Assembly: GCA_035274845.1 (NCBI GenBank)
Contig: DATENU010000011.1
Coordinates: 248,001 to 312,000, forward strand
Reading direction: 5' to 3'
Length of the DNA: 64,000 nucleotides
From: Chthoniobacterales bacterium
GTDB taxonomy: Bacteria; Verrucomicrobiota; Verrucomicrobiia; Chthoniobacterales; UBA10450
The notes beneath the pieces are model-generated. The model was given only the letters and a program-made list of their open reading frames with translations, was not told the DNA's origin and did no database searches. Positions 8,272 to 16,663 of this stretch are shown here, piece by piece. Within the stretch, counting starts at the first letter, position 1, and the number at the start of each line of letters is the position of its first letter. The translations under genes and the position numbers were made by a program.

Positions 8272-8721
8272 ATGTCGTACCGCAATCTTCTTCTCGTCGC
8301 CCTGGTCTTTTTCGCGACCTCTGTTGTGGCCCCGGCTGCTGACTGGCAGACGGATTTTGCCAAGGCCCTTGAGAAAGCGAAGGCAGAAAACAAACCCGTT
8401 TTGCTGGACTTCACCGGGTCCGACTGGTGCGGCCCCTGTATCGAATTAAACAACCAGGCGTTCTCCCGGCCGGAATTTCTCACTTACGCCGATAAACACC
8501 TTATCTTGGTCGAGGTCGATTTCCCGAAAAGAAAGAAGCAAACCGTCGAAGTGATGAAGCAAAACGAGCGCCTCTACAAGGAATTTGGGATCGAAGAGAA
8601 GGGGTACCCAACCATTGTTCTGCTGGATCCGGCCGGCAAAGTCGTCGCTGAGTCTTCCGGCTATTCGGGCGAAAATGCCGCGGACGTCATTGCCTGGGTC
8701 GAGGCGAAGACAAAAAAATGA
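8272..8721 (+). CDS. Exported thioredoxin-like protein
   Basis: Started at the ATG at 8272, which gives a signal peptide (RNLLLVALVFFATSVVAPAA) and a 149-residue product; the upstream in-frame extension lacks one and overlaps the promoter. The mature part is a thioredoxin fold: LLDFTGSDWCGPC carries the redox pair C53/C56, followed by VEVDFP and the cis-proline motif GYPTIVLLD. It resembles the thiol:disulfide family often called thioredoxin_7 or DsbD-gamma-like. It should act on disulfides outside the cytoplasm; the partner is not evident nearby. Confidence 0.85.
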   Translation: MSYRNLLLVALVFFATSVVAPAADWQTDFAKALEKAKAENKPVLLDFTGSDWCGPCIELNNQAFSRPEFLTYADKHLILVEVDFPKRKKQTVEVMKQNERLYKEFGIEEKGYPTIVLLDPAGKVVAESSGYSGENAADVIAWVEAKTKK

Positions 8722-8800
8722 TGGTGCCGTCGCGGAGTTTGGCACGTCCCGAGGCGCTCGATTCCCGGCCGGGATTGGCGTCTGGCATAAGGCACATTGG

Positions 8801-8907
8801 GTGGATCGCGCGCTACGTCGCGCGATTTTTGACGCGTCGGATTTCTTTCGAACGGCGAATCTCCGCAGCGAACGCTGCAGTCATCGAGCGCGTAGCGCTC
8901 GATCCAC
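8801..8907. repeat. Palindromic hairpin-doublet element, GTGGATCG family
   Basis: The left arm (8801-8826) and right arm (8883-8907) are inverted copies bounded by GTGGATCG and CGATCCAC. Each arm also folds on itself: ATCGCGCG pairs with CGCGCGAT on the left and ATCGAGCG with CGCTCGAT on the right. The arm-specific difference is matched on both sides of each small stem. A second member of the family is at 59720-59799. The element fills most of the gap between the thioredoxin and GFA genes. Confidence 0.72.
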
Positions 8908-8923
8908 CTTGAGACACGGCTTG

Positions 8924-9337
8924 ATGAGCGGGGAAATTCGAGGCAGCTGTCTCTGCGGGGGAGTGCGCTTCGAAGTGGATCAGCCCTTTCTGCGAGCCAG
9001 CCATTGCCATTGCGATCGTTGCCGAAAACATTCCGGGACGGCCGTCTGCACGCAGGCGCGCGTCCTGAAGGAAGGATTCAAGCTGCTCCAGGGTGGAGAG
9101 CTAATCCGGGTTTATGGCAAAGGGGAGGGAGCCGTGAAGGCGTTTTGCGAGACCTGCGGTTCGAGCCTTTTCGGCGGCGACTGGCCGGACGGCGATCAGG
9201 TTTCCATTCGGATGGGCGCGTTTGACGATGACCCGGGCATCCGGCCGCAATTTCATACTTACGTGGATTCACGGGCGCCCTGGGACGAAATCACGGACGA
9301 TCTTCCGCAACATCGCGAAGCATGGAGCGGCGCTTGA
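8924..9337 (+). CDS. GFA/CENP-V family zinc protein
   Basis: A 137-residue protein started at the ATG at 8924, where the family's first beta strand begins. Zinc-binding cysteines are visible in GSCLCGGVRF, CHCDRCRKHSG and FCETCGSSLF, the standard pattern of the glutathione-dependent formaldehyde-activating (GFA) fold. Members are annotated as S-hydroxymethylglutathione synthases, but most have no tested activity. It has no linked glutathione gene here. The upstream in-frame region is occupied by a palindromic repeat and is not counted as coding. Confidence 0.85.
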   Translation: MSGEIRGSCLCGGVRFEVDQPFLRASHCHCDRCRKHSGTAVCTQARVLKEGFKLLQGGELIRVYGKGEGAVKAFCETCGSSLFGGDWPDGDQVSIRMGAFDDDPGIRPQFHTYVDSRAPWDEITDDLPQHREAWSGA

Positions 9338-9381
9338 ACCGCGGTTGACGAAAGCCGCCATTCCGCCGTTGTATTCTGATC

Positions 9382-10299
9382 ATGCCCGCTGCTTCCCTTC
9401 GCGCTTTGCTGGCGCGCTCGATCGATTACGCGGGAATGTTCCCGCCCTGCGCTCTCGCACTCGAGCCGGCCCTGGCAAATCAAGCGCGCTACGTTCGCAT
9501 GGAGGACAATTGGATGCTGAACGCGTTCGTTCTGCCGGTGGCGCAGTTCGAGGCCGCAAAAAATTTGCTTTCCCTGTTCGAACCAGCGCATCCGCTTTCG
9601 GTCTCTGCGCTGGGCCCGACGACGGAGAATGCGACGGCATTTCGCGCTTCGCTTGTCGAGATTCACGCGGCTATTCGCGCTCTCGCAACGCACAACGTCG
9701 ATCTGGTTTCGATCAACCAGCTCGAAATGTTTTTGCCCGACGATGCCGATGCCGGCGTATTGGAAGAGGCCCGGTCGATCGTGGGAGATTTACCGGTGTT
9801 CTGGGAAGCACCGGCGGACAGGGCGGAACGAACTATTGAGTTACTCGCGGAACACAATTCCAACGCCGATTATTCGACCTTCGGCTACAAGATGCGCACG
9901 GGGGGAGTGACCGCTGACGCTTTTCCAACTTCGGCGCAGATTGCTCCCGCCCTGGTTACACCCTCGACCCATCAGGTTCCGGTCAAATTCACGGCCGGGC
10001 TGCATCACCCGCTTCGGCAATATCGGGAGGAGGTGCAAACCAAGATGCACGGCTTTCTGAATGTGCTGGGGGCGGCCGTGCTGGCAGCGGAACACAGATG
10101 GGAGGCCGCCCAGGCTGCGGCCATGCTCGAAGACGAAAACGCCAGCTCGTTCCGGTTCGAGGAAGAATTCTTTGCCTGGCGCGATTGGAAGATCGACACG
10201 GACCGGCTGGAAGACCGCCGGCGATGCGTCACCACATTCGGCAGTTGTAGCTTTGATGAACCGCGCGAAGATTTGCGCGCCCTGAAATTTCTCCAGTGA
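9382..10299 (+). CDS. Unknown protein coupled to fumarylacetoacetase
   Basis: A 305-residue soluble protein with no signal peptide or membrane helix. It begins SLRALLARSIDYAGMFPPC, contains an acidic central region and ends with a segment rich in His and Glu (HHPLRQYREEVQTKMHGF). Its TGA overlaps the ATG of the fumarylacetoacetase gene by one base, so the two are almost surely co-translated. I do not recognise a named family. Linkage suggests a role in the last steps of tyrosine/homogentisate breakdown or in handling a related acid. It could be a TIM-barrel-like protein, but that is a guess. Confidence 0.8.
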   Translation: MPAASLRALLARSIDYAGMFPPCALALEPALANQARYVRMEDNWMLNAFVLPVAQFEAAKNLLSLFEPAHPLSVSALGPTTENATAFRASLVEIHAAIRALATHNVDLVSINQLEMFLPDDADAGVLEEARSIVGDLPVFWEAPADRAERTIELLAEHNSNADYSTFGYKMRTGGVTADAFPTSAQIAPALVTPSTHQVPVKFTAGLHHPLRQYREEVQTKMHGFLNVLGAAVLAAEHRWEAAQAAAMLEDENASSFRFEEEFFAWRDWKIDTDRLEDRRRCVTTFGSCSFDEPREDLRALKFLQ

Positions 10300-11564
10300 T
10301 GGCTGCTCCCTTCAAATCATTCATCGAAGTCGCACCGGATTCGCATTTTCCGATCCAGAATATTCCGTTTGGAGTTTTCAAACCGGGGCAGGAACCGGCG
10401 CGGGTTGGGGTGGCGATCGGCGATTTGGTTCTCGATCTTTCCGTTCTCGAGGAAGCCGGGCATTTCGATTTACCCGAATTTCAGAAACGCCGGGTGTTTT
10501 CCGAGAGCGCGTTGAACGCATTTCTCGCGCTCGGCCAGCCGGCGTGGCGCAAGGCGCGCGAAGTGATCCAGCAATTGCTCGCCGCGGAGACCGCGACTGT
10601 TCGGGATGACGCAGGGTTACGCGCTCGGGCTTTCCACGCGCAAACCGATATCACGATGCTATTGCCGGCCCGGATCGGCGATTACACCGATTTTTATTCG
10701 TCGTATCACCACGCCCATAATGTCGGGACCATGTTGCGCGGTCCGGAGAACGCGCTGATGCCAAACTGGAAATGGCTTCCGGTGGCCTACCACGGCCGGG
10801 CCAGCTCCATCGTCGTGAGTGGCGCGGAGGTGCGTCGGCCTTACGGGCAAACAAAGCCGCCCAACGCCGAGACGCCGGTTTTTGGACCGAGCCGGAGTTT
10901 CGATTACGAACTCGAAACGGCGTTTTTCATTGGCCCCGGCAATCCACTCGGCGCGCCGATCCCGATCGAGCGCGCGACGGAGCATATTTTTGGCCTTGTC
11001 CTGATGAACGATTGGAGCGCGCGTGATGTCCAGGCGTGGGAATACCAGCCGCTGGGACCTTTCCTGGCCAAGAATTTCTGCACCAGCATTTCGCCCTGGG
11101 TTGTTACCCTGGATGCCTTGGAAGCGTTTCGGAAATCGCTGCCTGCCCAGGACCCGGAGCCGCTCCCGTATTTGCGGGCGCCGAATGATTACACCTATGA
11201 CATTCAGCTCGAGGCGCGGATCCAGACCGCGTCGATGGGGGATCCGCATGTCATCACGCGGACGAATTTTCAAAACCTTTACTGGAGCATTGCGCAACAG
11301 CTCGCCCATCACACGGTTAATGGCTGCAATCTTCAGCCGGGCGACTTGCTGGCGAGCGGAACAATCAGTGGGCCGACGGAAGATTCGCGTGGCTGCATGC
11401 TGGAGTTGACCTGGCGGGGAGCAAATCCTCTGGCGTTACCCAATGGCGAAACCAGAAAGTGGCTGGAAGATGGGGACAGGCTGACCATCACAGGCTGGGC
11501 GCAGGGCGACGGGTATCGGATTGGCTTCGGCGAAGTGACGGGACGCGTCCTACCCGCCTCATAA
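10299..11564 (+). CDS. fahA: Fumarylacetoacetase
   Basis: A 421-residue protein, close to the 419 of mammalian FAH. It hydrolyses fumarylacetoacetate to fumarate and acetoacetate, the last step of tyrosine degradation. Seen: an N-terminal SH3-like domain (about 1-115), then IGDYTDFYSSYHHAHNVG with the metal-binding Asp and catalytic His region, the PVAYHGRASSIV motif, ELETAFFIG with metal-binding acids, and MNDWSARDVQAWEYQPLGPF. I use the ATG at 10299, which overlaps the preceding stop as TGATG; a GTG three bases upstream is also possible. Confidence 0.95.
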   Translation: MAAPFKSFIEVAPDSHFPIQNIPFGVFKPGQEPARVGVAIGDLVLDLSVLEEAGHFDLPEFQKRRVFSESALNAFLALGQPAWRKAREVIQQLLAAETATVRDDAGLRARAFHAQTDITMLLPARIGDYTDFYSSYHHAHNVGTMLRGPENALMPNWKWLPVAYHGRASSIVVSGAEVRRPYGQTKPPNAETPVFGPSRSFDYELETAFFIGPGNPLGAPIPIERATEHIFGLVLMNDWSARDVQAWEYQPLGPFLAKNFCTSISPWVVTLDALEAFRKSLPAQDPEPLPYLRAPNDYTYDIQLEARIQTASMGDPHVITRTNFQNLYWSIAQQLAHHTVNGCNLQPGDLLASGTISGPTEDSRGCMLELTWRGANPLALPNGETRKWLEDGDRLTITGWAQGDGYRIGFGEVTGRVLPAS

Positions 11565-11582
11565 CAGGAAGATGATGGCGGC

Positions 11583-12530
11583 TCAGAGCCGCTCAATCGT
11601 CTCCACCATGCGCTGCCTCATCTTTGTGTCAGGTAGGTTTCCGACGCCGCCCTGCATGTTGTCTTCCAAGTGACGGGCGTTGCTCGTGGCGGGAATCGCG
11701 CAGGTCACTGCGGGATGAGCAATGATCCACTTGAGAAGAAACTGGGCCCACGAAGAGCAGTCGAATTCGGCGGCCCACGCCGGCAGCGGTTTCTGGCGGA
11801 CGCGAGCGAAGAGGTTACCACCGGCAAACGGGCGATTCACGATGACCGCAACGCCGCGTTCCTGGGCGAGGGGTAGAATTTCCCTTTCGGCCTCGCGTTC
11901 GAGAAGCGAATAGTTGATCTGCACGAAGTCGACCTTTTCTGCGCGAAGAAGCTTCGCTACCTCCGGGTAGGCGCTGGAAGTGTAGTGAGTGATTCCGAGG
12001 TAACGGGTGTGATCCCGAGCTTTCCAATCACGCAAGGTTGCGAGATGCGTCGCGGCATCGACCAGGTTGTGCACCTGCATCAAATCGATGCGCTTCGTCT
12101 GGAGTTTCGTGAGCGATTTTTCCATCGAGGCGATGCCTTGCTCTTTTCCGGTCGTCCATACTTTCGTCGCCAGGAAGAGCGATTTGTGTAATCCGAGTTT
12201 CGTGGCGATCTCGCCGACGACCTGTTCGGCCCGGCCATACATCGGTGATGAATCCACGATCCGGCCGCCCAGTTTCACGAAAAGGCCCATCACCTCCTCG
12301 AGCGGTCCGCGTTCAGCGGGATTTGGCCCAACGTCAAACGCCTGCCACGTGCCGAGGCCAATTACCGGGACCGATTCCTTCGAAGAGGGAATGATGCGTT
12401 CCAGGATGGAGAGCTTTTCCATGGCGTTCGTTTTCCCGGCGGCGAGGACGGTGTTCGCCAAAATTGCGCCCGCCGCGCTTCGACCGAGCAAACGGGCGGC
12501 TTCGCGGCGCGACATTTTCTCGGCCTTCAT
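11583..12530 (-). CDS. Aldo/keto reductase with Tat-like signal
   Basis: A 315-residue protein. The N-terminus carries a twin-arginine stretch (SRREAARLLGRSAAGAILA), suggesting export of a folded NADPH enzyme. The barrel starts near VPVIGLGTWQAF. The catalytic tetrad is recognisable: Asp and Tyr in GGRIVDSSPMYG, Lys in FLATKVW and His in MQVHNL. Substrate unknown. It is convergent with fahA, about 18 bp apart. Members with Tat signals are common in soil bacteria. Confidence 0.82.
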   Translation of the reverse strand: MKAEKMSRREAARLLGRSAAGAILANTVLAAGKTNAMEKLSILERIIPSSKESVPVIGLGTWQAFDVGPNPAERGPLEEVMGLFVKLGGRIVDSSPMYGRAEQVVGEIATKLGLHKSLFLATKVWTTGKEQGIASMEKSLTKLQTKRIDLMQVHNLVDAATHLATLRDWKARDHTRYLGITHYTSSAYPEVAKLLRAEKVDFVQINYSLLEREAEREILPLAQERGVAVIVNRPFAGGNLFARVRQKPLPAWAAEFDCSSWAQFLLKWIIAHPAVTCAIPATSNARHLEDNMQGGVGNLPDTKMRQRMVETIERL

Positions 12531-12539
12531 CCGCGCAGG

Positions 12540-12920
12540 TCAATATCGAAACTGATAGTTAGCTGACGACAGGTTGCCGACGTGGGTCAGACCGTACGGC
12601 ATGATTACATAACCGCGCAGTTTTCGTTGGTTTCGCTTGGAGACGAAAATGCCGCCCTCGTGAGGCAATCCACCATAAAAGGAGCGCTCCCGAATCTTTT
12701 GCGGCGCCCGGTAGTAGTAGCCATTGCCGTCCTCCGAATCGAGAACGTAGACGCCGCGGGGAAAGTGAAGTGTTGAAGCGGAAGCCTCGGAGCGCAGTTC
12801 AAGGTAGTGCGGCGCGGACCTCGTGGCCGCTTGATCCACGGGATGACGGCGGTCAGTTCCGCCGCAGGCGGTAAGGAAAAGCGTCGCGCCCAAACTGGCG
12901 ATTATTAATAAGGTCCGCAT
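12540..12920 (-). CDS. Small lipoprotein, unknown function
   Basis: A 126-residue product when started at the ATG at 12920. The first 20 residues form a lipoprotein signal (MRTLLIIASLGATLFLTACGG, lipobox LTAC). The mature part has a Tyr-rich stretch (GNGYYYRA) and a basic middle (SKRNQRKLRG), ending near SANYQFRY. Family not recognised. It lies 9 bp before the aldo/keto reductase start and 4 bp after the small membrane protein, so these three minus-strand genes are likely one transcript. Confidence 0.7.
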   Translation of the reverse strand: MRTLLIIASLGATLFLTACGGTDRRHPVDQAATRSAPHYLELRSEASASTLHFPRGVYVLDSEDGNGYYYRAPQKIRERSFYGGLPHEGGIFVSKRNQRKLRGYVIMPYGLTHVGNLSSANYQFRY

Positions 12921-12924
12921 AGCG

Positions 12925-13230
12925 TTACTTCCAACCGTGGAGAATACCGCCGATGATCGCGCCGCCAATCGTCCCAATGATGAGGATCGGCGCGTAGGCT
13001 TTGGTGATAAGCGCGCTGGGGATGCTTAGGAGAAGTCCGAAAACCACTCCGACCAGCCAACCGGGCCAGGGCAGTACGACGCAGCCAATCGCGAGACCTA
13101 TTCCAAATCGGCTCGTAAAGGCTGCGAGCAGCGCGGTGGGTTTGTCTGGAAATTGCATTGGCAACATCGTCGCGACAGCGATCGCGCCGAAGATCAAACC
13201 GCTAATCAGACCGCCAGTGAGGTTTCCCAT
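12925..13230 (-). CDS. Small membrane protein, unknown function
   Basis: A 101-residue protein from the ATG at 13230. It has glycine-rich membrane segments at about 5-25, 42-60, 62-78 and 80-97 (for example LIIGTIGGAIIGGIL). The frame stays open further upstream, but that part overlaps the divergent epimerase gene and looks like antisense, so it is excluded. No motif beyond the membrane helices is seen. Probably the first gene of a three-gene minus-strand transcript. Confidence 0.6.
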   Translation of the reverse strand: MGNLTGGLISGLIFGAIAVATMLPMQFPDKPTALLAAFTSRFGIGLAIGCVVLPWPGWLVGVVFGLLLSIPSALITKAYAPILIIGTIGGAIIGGILHGWK

Positions 13231-13359
13231 GGGGTGATTCAGCGCGCCGGTCGCCTCAGCGTCAACGATAAAGAGCGTTGAATGGTTTGAAGGAACGGCG
13301 CTGAGGCGCGCCGTCTCCAGTTGCGCTCCTCGGAAACGCCCACCATGCTCCTGGTTCGC

Positions 13360-14499
13360 ATGACATCCACCACTCGAAGAAATTTCATCAAGGTCTCGGC
13401 CGCGGCCGGCGGCGCTCTCACTCTCGGATTTCCTGGCCCGGCGCGGGGAGAAGAAAAGCCCAAGCCGATGCGCATTCTTATCCTTGGAGGCACGGGCTTT
13501 ACCGGACCGTTCCAGGTTCGTTATGCCCTTGAGCGCGGACATAAGGTTACCGTTTTCAACCGGGGCAAGACGCATCCGGGTGAGCTGCCCGACGGGGTCG
13601 AACAACTGATCGGCGATCGTAACGGCCAGCTCGATGCCTTGAAAGATCGCAAATGGGATGTCGTAATCGATAACCCGACGTCTGTTCCCGTCTGGGTGCG
13701 TGATGCTGCCCAAGTCCTCAAAGGCAACGTGGAGCGCTACGTCTTTATCTCCACGATTTCCGTGTACGGCGATACCACGAAAGCGGGGATCGAAGAAAAC
13801 GCGCCCCTTGCCAAATACACCGGCGCAGACGCCATGAAGGAATCGCGCGAAAGCATTATCGCGTCGAAATTCGCGTTATATGGACCGCTGAAGGCGCTGT
13901 CGGAGCAGGAGGCGGAGAAATGGTTCCCGAAACAGACCCTGATTGTTCGGCCGGGTCTGATTGTCGGGCCTCGTGATGAGACAGACCGGTTCACTTACTG
14001 GCCCGTGCGGATCGATCGCGGGGGAGAGGTTATGGCGCCGGGCGATCCCAGCGATCCGGTTCAGTTCATCGACGGGCGCGACCTGGCGGAGTGGGTCATT
14101 CGCATGGTGGAAAAACGCGAGACCGGCATCTATAACGCCACCGGCCCGGACAAGACCCTCGGAGTGGGCGCGATGCTCGAAGGAATCAAGAGCGCCAACA
14201 AATCGAGCGCGAATTTCACCTGGGTGAACACCGACTTTCTTGAAGCCGAGAAAGTCGCGCCGTGGTCGGACATGCCTGTCTGGGTGCCGCCCCGCGGCGA
14301 GGAGGCGGGAATGGGGCGAATCAGCATCAAAGCGGCTCTCGGCAAGGGACTAACTTTTCGTCCTCTCGCCGAGACAGCGCGGGATACGCTGGCCTGGTTC
14401 AAGTCGCAGCCGGCCGAGCGCCAGGCAAAGCTAAAGGCCGGGCTTTCGCCCGAGCGCGAAAAGGAAGTTCTCGCTGCCTGGCATAAGCGCCCCTCCTAG
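13360..14499 (+). CDS. Tat-exported NAD-dependent epimerase/dehydratase
   Basis: A 379-residue protein when started at the ATG at 13360 (an ATG at 13345 is also in frame). It opens with a Tat signal (TTRRNFIKVSAAAGG) and then a Rossmann fold with the nucleotide motif ILGGTGFTG. It includes VFNRGKTHPGELP and a substrate region with ISVYGDT in place of the usual SDR Tyr context. Tat-exported members of this extended SDR group are frequent in Planctomycetes and Verrucomicrobia; substrates are unknown. It is followed 29 bp later by a transporter gene. Confidence 0.8.
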   Translation: MTSTTRRNFIKVSAAAGGALTLGFPGPARGEEKPKPMRILILGGTGFTGPFQVRYALERGHKVTVFNRGKTHPGELPDGVEQLIGDRNGQLDALKDRKWDVVIDNPTSVPVWVRDAAQVLKGNVERYVFISTISVYGDTTKAGIEENAPLAKYTGADAMKESRESIIASKFALYGPLKALSEQEAEKWFPKQTLIVRPGLIVGPRDETDRFTYWPVRIDRGGEVMAPGDPSDPVQFIDGRDLAEWVIRMVEKRETGIYNATGPDKTLGVGAMLEGIKSANKSSANFTWVNTDFLEAEKVAPWSDMPVWVPPRGEEAGMGRISIKAALGKGLTFRPLAETARDTLAWFKSQPAERQAKLKAGLSPEREKEVLAAWHKRPS

Positions 14500-14528
14500 C
14501 CTGCCTTGGAGCTAGCTGAGAGACTGCC

Positions 14529-15821
14529 ATGAAAAAATTCGTCGCAGGCACTCTAAAGAAATTCGTCGATGTTCGGCCAGGCGAGGTCCGTGCCCTCTGG
14601 CTTGCCTTTCTTTTCAATTTCGTTGTCCTGGGCGGCTACTATGTCATCCGCCCAATTCGAGATGAAATTGGCGCGAGCAGCGGCATCGAGAATCTACCCT
14701 GGATGTTTACCGCGGTGCTTATCACCATGCTGGTGGCCAACGCTCTTTTCGCCGCCATCGTCGCGCGCATGTCCCGTCGGCGCTTCATCCCGATCGCCTA
14801 TCGTTTCTTCATCGCGAATCTCGTTATTTTCTACCTGCTGATGCGCGCTCTTCCCTCGGCGCAGCAACCACTGCTCGCGCGTTGCTTCTTTGTCTGGGTC
14901 AGTGTGTTCAATCTTTTCGCCACCACTGTTTTCTGGGCTTTCATGACCGATCTCTTCACGGCCGAGCAGGGAAAGCGGCTCTTTGGTTTTATTGCGGTCG
15001 GCGGATCGCTGGGTGGAATTCTCGGCCCCATCATCACCGCATCTCTGGTCCATCGCGTTACCACCGGAGTATTTCTCCTTATTTGTGCGGTCATGCTTGA
15101 GATCGCGGCCCAGGCGGTGCGCTTTTTTCCGTCGAATCCCGCCGGCCAGGAGCAGCCGCAGTCGCAGAGTTCCGAGAAACCGATGGGAGGAACTGTCTGG
15201 GAGGGCCTCGTCCATATCTGCCGGTCGCCTTACCTGATGGGACTGCTTGTCTTCATCCTCCTCTATACCTCCACCTCAACCTGGGCCTATTTTCAGCAGG
15301 CCGATCTGACTAAGTTTCAAATTCAGGACAGCGCCACCCGCACCGCTTTCTTCGCCAAGCTCGATCTCGCGGTCAACACGCTCACCGTTCTGATCCAGAT
15401 TTTTCTCACCGGGCGGTTGCTGAAATGGCTTGGGGTGGGGCCAACCCTTGTCCTGATGCCGGCGCTGAGCCTGATCGGTTTTGCCGCTATTGGTTTCACG
15501 CCTATTCTAGTTGTGCTCGCCGTTTTTCAGATCGTGCGCCGGGCCGCCACTTTTGCCCTGACGCGACCGGCACGGGAAGTCCTTTTCACCGTCCTGCGGC
15601 GCGAGGACAAGTACAAGGCGAAGAGTTTTATCGATACGTTTGCCTACCGGGCCGGAGATCAAATCGGCGCATGGTCGTATCGCGGTCTGCATGATCGCGG
15701 CTTCGACATTAGCGCCACGAGCTTCATCGCGGTCCCTTTCGTTGCCCTTTGGTGCGGGCTCAGCATCTGGCTTGGCCGAAAACAGGCCACCATGGCCCGT
15801 CTTCAGGCATCTGCCAGCTGA
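14529..15821 (+). CDS. MFS / ATP:ADP-carrier-like transporter
   Basis: A 430-residue polytopic membrane protein with 11-12 predicted helices. The N-terminus reads VDVRPGEVRALWLAFLFNFV and GGYYVIRPIRDEIG, a pattern I associate with the free-living bacterial relatives of nucleotide-exchange carriers (TlcC-like) within the MFS superfamily. AVGGSLGGILGP in helix 5 is another family-like motif. Free-living homologues are not shown to exchange nucleotides, so the substrate is open. It follows the epimerase on the same strand. Confidence 0.78.
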   Translation: MKKFVAGTLKKFVDVRPGEVRALWLAFLFNFVVLGGYYVIRPIRDEIGASSGIENLPWMFTAVLITMLVANALFAAIVARMSRRRFIPIAYRFFIANLVIFYLLMRALPSAQQPLLARCFFVWVSVFNLFATTVFWAFMTDLFTAEQGKRLFGFIAVGGSLGGILGPIITASLVHRVTTGVFLLICAVMLEIAAQAVRFFPSNPAGQEQPQSQSSEKPMGGTVWEGLVHICRSPYLMGLLVFILLYTSTSTWAYFQQADLTKFQIQDSATRTAFFAKLDLAVNTLTVLIQIFLTGRLLKWLGVGPTLVLMPALSLIGFAAIGFTPILVVLAVFQIVRRAATFALTRPAREVLFTVLRREDKYKAKSFIDTFAYRAGDQIGAWSYRGLHDRGFDISATSFIAVPFVALWCGLSIWLGRKQATMARLQASAS

Positions 15822-15859
15822 CCAGCTGAGTTACTCTATCGGTAGGGTGTGTGTCGAAA

Positions 15860-15931
15860 TGGGCGGTGAGGGTTTCGAACCCCCGACCTACTGGGTGTAA
15901 ACCAGCCGCTCTACCACTGAGCTAACCGCCC
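15860..15931 (-). tRNA. tRNA-Val (anticodon UAC)
   Basis: The minus strand folds into a full cloverleaf of 72 bases. The acceptor GGGCGGT pairs with ACCGCCC, and the D arm is GCTC/GAGC around AGTGGTA. The anticodon arm GCTGG/CCAGT has loop TTTACAC (anticodon TAC), and the T arm has loop TTCGAAA. The discriminator is A and CCA is not encoded. It lies 38 bp downstream of the transporter gene on the opposite strand. Confidence 0.95.
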
Positions 15932-16050
15932 GTCGAAGTTTTCCAGTATAACTAGGTAATGAAACCGTGCTTGTAATTTCTTTTGGTATTCTTCTTCTAC
16001 GTTGAACAAGTAACTACGTCTAGCTTGGTCAAGTTATTGTAGTATTTCGC

Positions 16051-16078
16051 TTGCAGTTCCTGGATCGATAGCTATCTA
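16051..16078 (+). promoter_or_regulatory. Possible promoter of the KARW-repeat gene
   Basis: TTGCAG at 16051-16056 and TATCTA at 16073-16078 have a 16-bp spacer. The -10 ends 7 bases before the ATG at 16086, which would give a leaderless mRNA. The surrounding 150 bp is unusually AT-rich for this window. The match to consensus is modest. Confidence 0.35.
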
Positions 16079-16085
16079 CTGCACC

Positions 16086-16544
16086 ATGGACTTATCTCTT
16101 CAAAAACTAACGCAAGCACTTTCCATCAGGCAGCAGATTGCCGCGCTCGAAAATCGGTTGTCGAGTCTCTTTGGTGGCTCAACCAGTTCCGGTGGCGCGC
16201 GGCGATCCCGCCGTCGCTCCGGAGGTACTCGGCGCCCGATGTCGGCTGCTACCCGCGCCAAACTGGCCGCCGCCGCCAGGGCGCGCTGGGCGAGACGGAA
16301 AGGAACTACCGCCTCGGCAGCAAAGCCGCCGGCTAAGACAGGTGGCCTCACGGCCGCGGGCAGAAGGAAGCTTTCCGAAGCCATGAAAGCGCGCTGGGCC
16401 GCGAGGAGAAAAGCTGGCGGAGGTAGCCCTGCCAAGTCGTCCGGTAAGAAAGGTGGCGGCCTTACTGCCGCCGGCCGGAGAAGGCTTTCGGAAGCGATGA
16501 AGGCCAGATGGGCGGCCCGACGAAGAGCTGCTGGAAGGAAGTAG
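16086..16544 (+). CDS. Histone-like basic protein with KARWA repeats
   Basis: A 152-residue protein, strongly basic throughout. Residues 1-30 form a leucine-rich helix (LTQALSIRQQIAALENRLSS) likely to self-associate. Three copies of a basic module follow at about 52-73, 88-112 and 126-150: TRAKLAAAARARWARRKG, then two near-identical copies with RRKLSEAMKARWAARR. The copies are joined by Gly/Pro/Lys/Ser linkers. This suggests multivalent DNA or RNA binding, like an H1 tail or an NUMOD3-like helix. Family seen in related phyla, function untested. Solo gene with an AT-rich promoter region and a strong terminator. Confidence 0.75.
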   Translation: MDLSLQKLTQALSIRQQIAALENRLSSLFGGSTSSGGARRSRRRSGGTRRPMSAATRAKLAAAARARWARRKGTTASAAKPPAKTGGLTAAGRRKLSEAMKARWAARRKAGGGSPAKSSGKKGGGLTAAGRRRLSEAMKARWAARRRAAGRK

Positions 16545-16564
16545 CCGAAATTTCGACTTAGTGC

Positions 16565-16607
16565 ATCAACGCGAGCTTCCTTTCGGAGGCTCGCGTTGAT
16601 TGCTTTT
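16565..16607 (+). terminator. Intrinsic terminator of the KARW-repeat gene
   Basis: A near-perfect 16-bp stem (ATCAACGCGAGCTTCC with GGAGGCTCGCGTTGAT, one G-U pair) closes on a TTTC loop and is followed by TGCTTTT. It lies 20 bp after the stop codon. This is the strongest hairpin terminator in the window. Confidence 0.85.
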
Positions 16608-16663
16608 AGGAGACAGCCGTCAATTCCGAATGGGCATCCCGAGTGGTCCGGGTCGCGACTTAT

